Shown here one piece after another: positions 6,891 to 9,025 of a stretch of DNA of 9,025 nucleotides. The notes under the pieces were generated by a model that was given only the letters and a program-made list of their open reading frames with translations, was not told the DNA's origin and ran no database searches. The position numbers and the translations under genes are program-made. Location of the stretch: positions 37,186 through 46,210 of the forward strand of contig PBZV01000017.1 in the NCBI GenBank assembly GCA_002730325.1, read 5' to 3'. Numbering within the stretch: position 1 is the stretch's first letter; each line of letters opens with the position of its first letter. This DNA comes from Nitrososphaerota archaeon. GTDB taxonomy: Archaea; Thermoproteota; Nitrososphaeria; Nitrososphaerales; Nitrosopumilaceae.

Positions 6891-8006
6891 ATGAATGAAA
6901 TCTCATATGTTGTAGTTTTCCCAACAATATTTTCAAAAAATAAAATGTCTCAACTTGTTTTAAATATTAAAAAAATTCTCAAAATAAAAAATCAACAATT
7001 CAAATCGGTTAAACGTGATGGGGATGTTGTTTTGGTAGATGCAAATGATCCAGTATTTGCATCATCTGCTATTAACTTACTTTTTGGAATTGAAAAAATT
7101 ATGATTGCAAGACAGATAAAAAATGACTTTCAAGGAATTGTTTCGGAAATAACATCAATTAGTGGGAATTTACTTTTGAAAGGTGAAAAATTTCTTGTTA
7201 AAGTAGAAGGAACATCAAAAGGATTTCTTGTTAAAGATGTAGAAATTGCTGCAACATCAAGTATTATAGAAAAAAAATCAAATTTAGGAGCTCGTCCGGG
7301 AACAGATGAAAATTATGATAAACTGTTGTATACTTTTTTAACAAAAAATTATGCATACATCTCCATATTTTCAGATAAAGGAAATGGTGGGGTTCCATAT
7401 CAATCACAAAATGAAAAAACAATTTGTGCAGTATATGATGAATTATCTGCAGTTTCTTGTTTTGAAACAATCAAACAAGGTTATGACACAAAAATTATTG
7501 TTTGTTATAGACAAAAATCTGAATTGATGAATCTGGTAAAAATTATTCATCAAATCATTCCAAGATTAATTCAAAATGAAATTGAGTTGGAATTCTTTTG
7601 GTTGAAAATAAATCCTAGTGGAATTAAAAATTATTTGATTTATGTAAACTCAATAATAGAAATTATGTTAAAAGAGTCAGATAGTAGAATTTCATTGTCT
7701 TTATCACCACTAGTATTTTCTTCAAAATTTATTGATAATTCGATAAAGAAAGTATTTGAGAAAAATAAAATTCCGATCATTCCACTTGCAGGTGTTGACA
7801 CTAATTTGTTTCACGAAGCTAAAGAAATAGGATTGGAAAATAGAGTAAAGAAATTGGAAAAAATAGTCACATCTAGATTTGATGAGATTGCTACATTTTT
7901 GAAAAAAGAAGTGGAAATAAGTATAAAAACAAAAAAAGTGATTTCAATTAAACTTGGACCAAATAATGTGCATGATATTTTAGATTCTTTAGAAGAGAAT
8001 CACTGA
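6891..8006 (+). CDS. ThiI-like THUMP-domain protein with a lost PP-loop motif
   Basis: This 371-residue protein resembles the tRNA 4-thiouridine synthase ThiI over most of its length. An N-terminal ferredoxin-like part (about 1-60) begins VVVFPTIFSKNKM. A THUMP RNA-binding domain follows (about 60-165), with KVEGTSKGFLVKDVEIAATS at 104-123. After GGVPYQSQ (166-173) comes the region where ThiI has its PP-loop, SGGFDS; here it reads VYDELSAVS (181-189), without the glycines of the ATP-binding loop. The later TGE-type motif is replaced by LSLSPL (268-273), and the PEYCG segment holding the ThiI catalytic cysteine is missing. It probably still binds RNA but is unlikely to activate or thiolate it. 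I chose ATG 6891 because a TATA box lies 27 bases upstream and ThiI similarity starts there; a TTG at 6834 would overlap the cysH promoter. It is divergent from the sulfur operon. Family is fairly sure, function unknown. Confidence 0.78.
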   Translation: MNEISYVVVFPTIFSKNKMSQLVLNIKKILKIKNQQFKSVKRDGDVVLVDANDPVFASSAINLLFGIEKIMIARQIKNDFQGIVSEITSISGNLLLKGEKFLVKVEGTSKGFLVKDVEIAATSSIIEKKSNLGARPGTDENYDKLLYTFLTKNYAYISIFSDKGNGGVPYQSQNEKTICAVYDELSAVSCFETIKQGYDTKIIVCYRQKSELMNLVKIIHQIIPRLIQNEIELEFFWLKINPSGIKNYLIYVNSIIEIMLKESDSRISLSLSPLVFSSKFIDNSIKKVFEKNKIPIIPLAGVDTNLFHEAKEIGLENRVKKLEKIVTSRFDEIATFLKKEVEISIKTKKVISIKLGPNNVHDILDSLEENH

Positions 8007-8007
8007 G

Positions 8008-8015
8008 AATTTAAA
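8008..8015 (+). promoter_or_regulatory. TATA box of the glycosyltransferase-like gene
   Basis: AATTTAAA starts two bases after the preceding stop codon and is centred about 26 bases upstream of the GTG at 8038. It suggests that the downstream gene has its own leaderless transcript, despite the 31-base gap and shared direction. Confidence 0.5.
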
Positions 8016-8037
8016 CAGGCGTTAACAGTTTCATATT

Positions 8038-9025
8038 GTGCTCAAAATAGGCGAATTTATCTATCCATGGGGAAGTGGTCATTATTCTCGAATGATGAGG
8101 CTAAACGATGCGTTATCAGATCATATCAAAGATGAATTTGACGTTCATTATTCAAGTAAAGATCATGTCTATGAAAAATTATTGAAGAAATTTCCAGATA
8201 AAAAAGAAAAAATCCATGAAATTTTAATGCCGACTCCAATTGATGGAAAGTTTGGTCCTAGTGTTTCAAAATCATTAATGAATATTCTATTACCAATTGC
8301 AAACAACCCTTCATTGATAAGACAAATTGTAAATTATTTAAGAGAAGAGAGAAAATTATACAACAAAGAAAAATTTGATTTAGTGATTAACGATGGGGAC
8401 ATGGGTTCAAATATTTTAGCAAATAACAGAAATATTCCAAGTTTATTTGTAACAAACCAATTCAGACCAAAATTATATAATTCAAGATCATATCTGTATC
8501 CTTCACTAATTTTCATAGCAAAACAAATCAATAAAGCATCAAAAATTCTTGTTGCAGATTCTCCCCCTCCATATACTATGTGTGAATATAATCTAAATTT
8601 CATAAAAGAATCTGAAGAAAAAGTAGTTTATGTTGGACATTTTACAAATAGCAAAAAAATTAAAAATGAAAATGTAACAGATCTAGAAAAGCTAGTTAAA
8701 AATAATGAATTTGGTTATTGGATGAGAACTGGCAATGAATCTACAAATGATGGAACAGGTCAAAGATATGAAGAAGTATTTCATCAAAATGAAATGAAGG
8801 AAGAAAAAAGAATTATTTCTCATGCAAGAAATGAATCAAGTATTGATTCTGTTACTGGAAGAGATGGTGAAAAATATTCAATTTCAGATGCACTAGAAAA
8901 GAAAATTGATTGGATACAAATTGATATTGGTTTTCTGTCAGAACAAGAAAAAGATACAATTTTGGATTTATGTAAATATACAGTAGTAAATGGTTCTCAT
9001 ACGGTAATGGGAGAAATAATGGGAG
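8038..9025 (+). CDS. GT-B-fold glycosyltransferase-like protein (GT28/MJ1255-like), 3' end outside the window
   Basis: The frame is open from a GTG at 8038 to the window end: 329 codons, with the C-terminus cut off. The N-terminus reads LKIGEFIYPWGSGHYSRMMRL. Its G-x-G-H-x-x-R element (12-18) is typical of the first glycine-rich loop of GT-B enzymes such as MurG and MJ1255-like proteins. FDLVINDGDMGSN (113-125) followed by IPSLFVTNQFRP (133-144) matches the family's end of the N-terminal domain. VVYVGHF (196-202) marks the domain boundary. YTVVNGSHTVMGEIMG (314-329) resembles the C-terminal sugar-nucleotide-binding region, where MurG-like enzymes have GG-x-x-T-x-x-E. The GTG is chosen because a stop lies in frame at 8023, the glycine loop follows at once, and a TATA box is 26 bases upstream; the next ATG would delete the loop. 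The donor and acceptor sugars cannot be read from the sequence. No signal peptide or membrane segment is visible. Confidence 0.82.
   Translation, partial: MLKIGEFIYPWGSGHYSRMMRLNDALSDHIKDEFDVHYSSKDHVYEKLLKKFPDKKEKIHEILMPTPIDGKFGPSVSKSLMNILLPIANNPSLIRQIVNYLREERKLYNKEKFDLVINDGDMGSNILANNRNIPSLFVTNQFRPKLYNSRSYLYPSLIFIAKQINKASKILVADSPPPYTMCEYNLNFIKESEEKVVYVGHFTNSKKIKNENVTDLEKLVKNNEFGYWMRTGNESTNDGTGQRYEEVFHQNEMKEEKRIISHARNESSIDSVTGRDGEKYSISDALEKKIDWIQIDIGFLSEQEKDTILDLCKYTVVNGSHTVMGEIMG

Noticed and set aside
8334..8603. Open minus-strand frame of 89 codons
   Set aside because: It is antisense to the glycosyltransferase-like gene, which carries family motifs on both sides of this region.
1..9025. 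CRISPR arrays, insertion sequences, tRNA or rRNA genes, riboswitches
   Set aside because: I found no regularly spaced repeats, transposase genes, terminal inverted repeats, cloverleaf sequences or untranslated gaps long enough for a riboswitch. All gaps between genes are under about 85 bases.

Overview
The window looks like a piece of an AT-rich archaeal chromosome, most probably an ammonia-oxidising thaumarchaeon (Nitrososphaerota) of the Nitrosopumilus type. The evidence is the gene content: an archaeal RqcH/Rqc2 protein, a split aconitase-X enzyme of the archaeal modified mevalonate pathway, an archaeal-type ATP sulfurylase next to an iron-sulfur APS reductase, and an archaeal endonuclease III. 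The promoter style agrees: TATA-like boxes sit about 24-31 bases upstream of start codons, with almost no leader and no Shine-Dalgarno sequence. The assignment to this lineage is inference from these traits and from base composition. Coding density is very high: no gap between genes exceeds about 85 bases, and two convergent gene pairs overlap at their 3' ends.

Layout. 81-2027 (+): RqcH-like ribosome quality-control factor. 2005-3545 (-): a two-gene operon for the large and small subunits of an aconitase-X enzyme, probably mevalonate 5-phosphate dehydratase, overlapping by 4 bases. 3601-4251 (+): endonuclease III, divergent from the aconitase-X operon across 55 bases that hold one palindromic TATA-like element. 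4235-4906 (-): a secreted, membrane-anchored protein of unknown function. 4937-6806 (-): a cysH-sat pair separated by one base. 6891-8006 (+): a ThiI/THUMP-family protein whose ATP-binding PP-loop motif is lost. 8038 to the window end (+): the first 329 codons of a GT-B-fold glycosyltransferase-like protein that starts with GTG.

Functionally, cysH-sat forms a short assimilatory sulfate route. Sat makes adenylylsulfate (APS), and the CysH protein carries the cysteine pattern of [4Fe-4S] reductases that use APS directly, so no APS kinase would be needed. The aconitase-X pair serves isoprenoid precursor synthesis for archaeal lipids. RqcH and endonuclease III are housekeeping factors for stalled translation and base excision repair.

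I see no insertion sequence, CRISPR array, tRNA, rRNA, prophage or defence system. The points most worth a second look are the catalytically degenerate ThiI-like protein beside the sulfur genes, the apparent shared bidirectional promoter, and the near-uniform leaderless promoter geometry, which also corrects one start codon.
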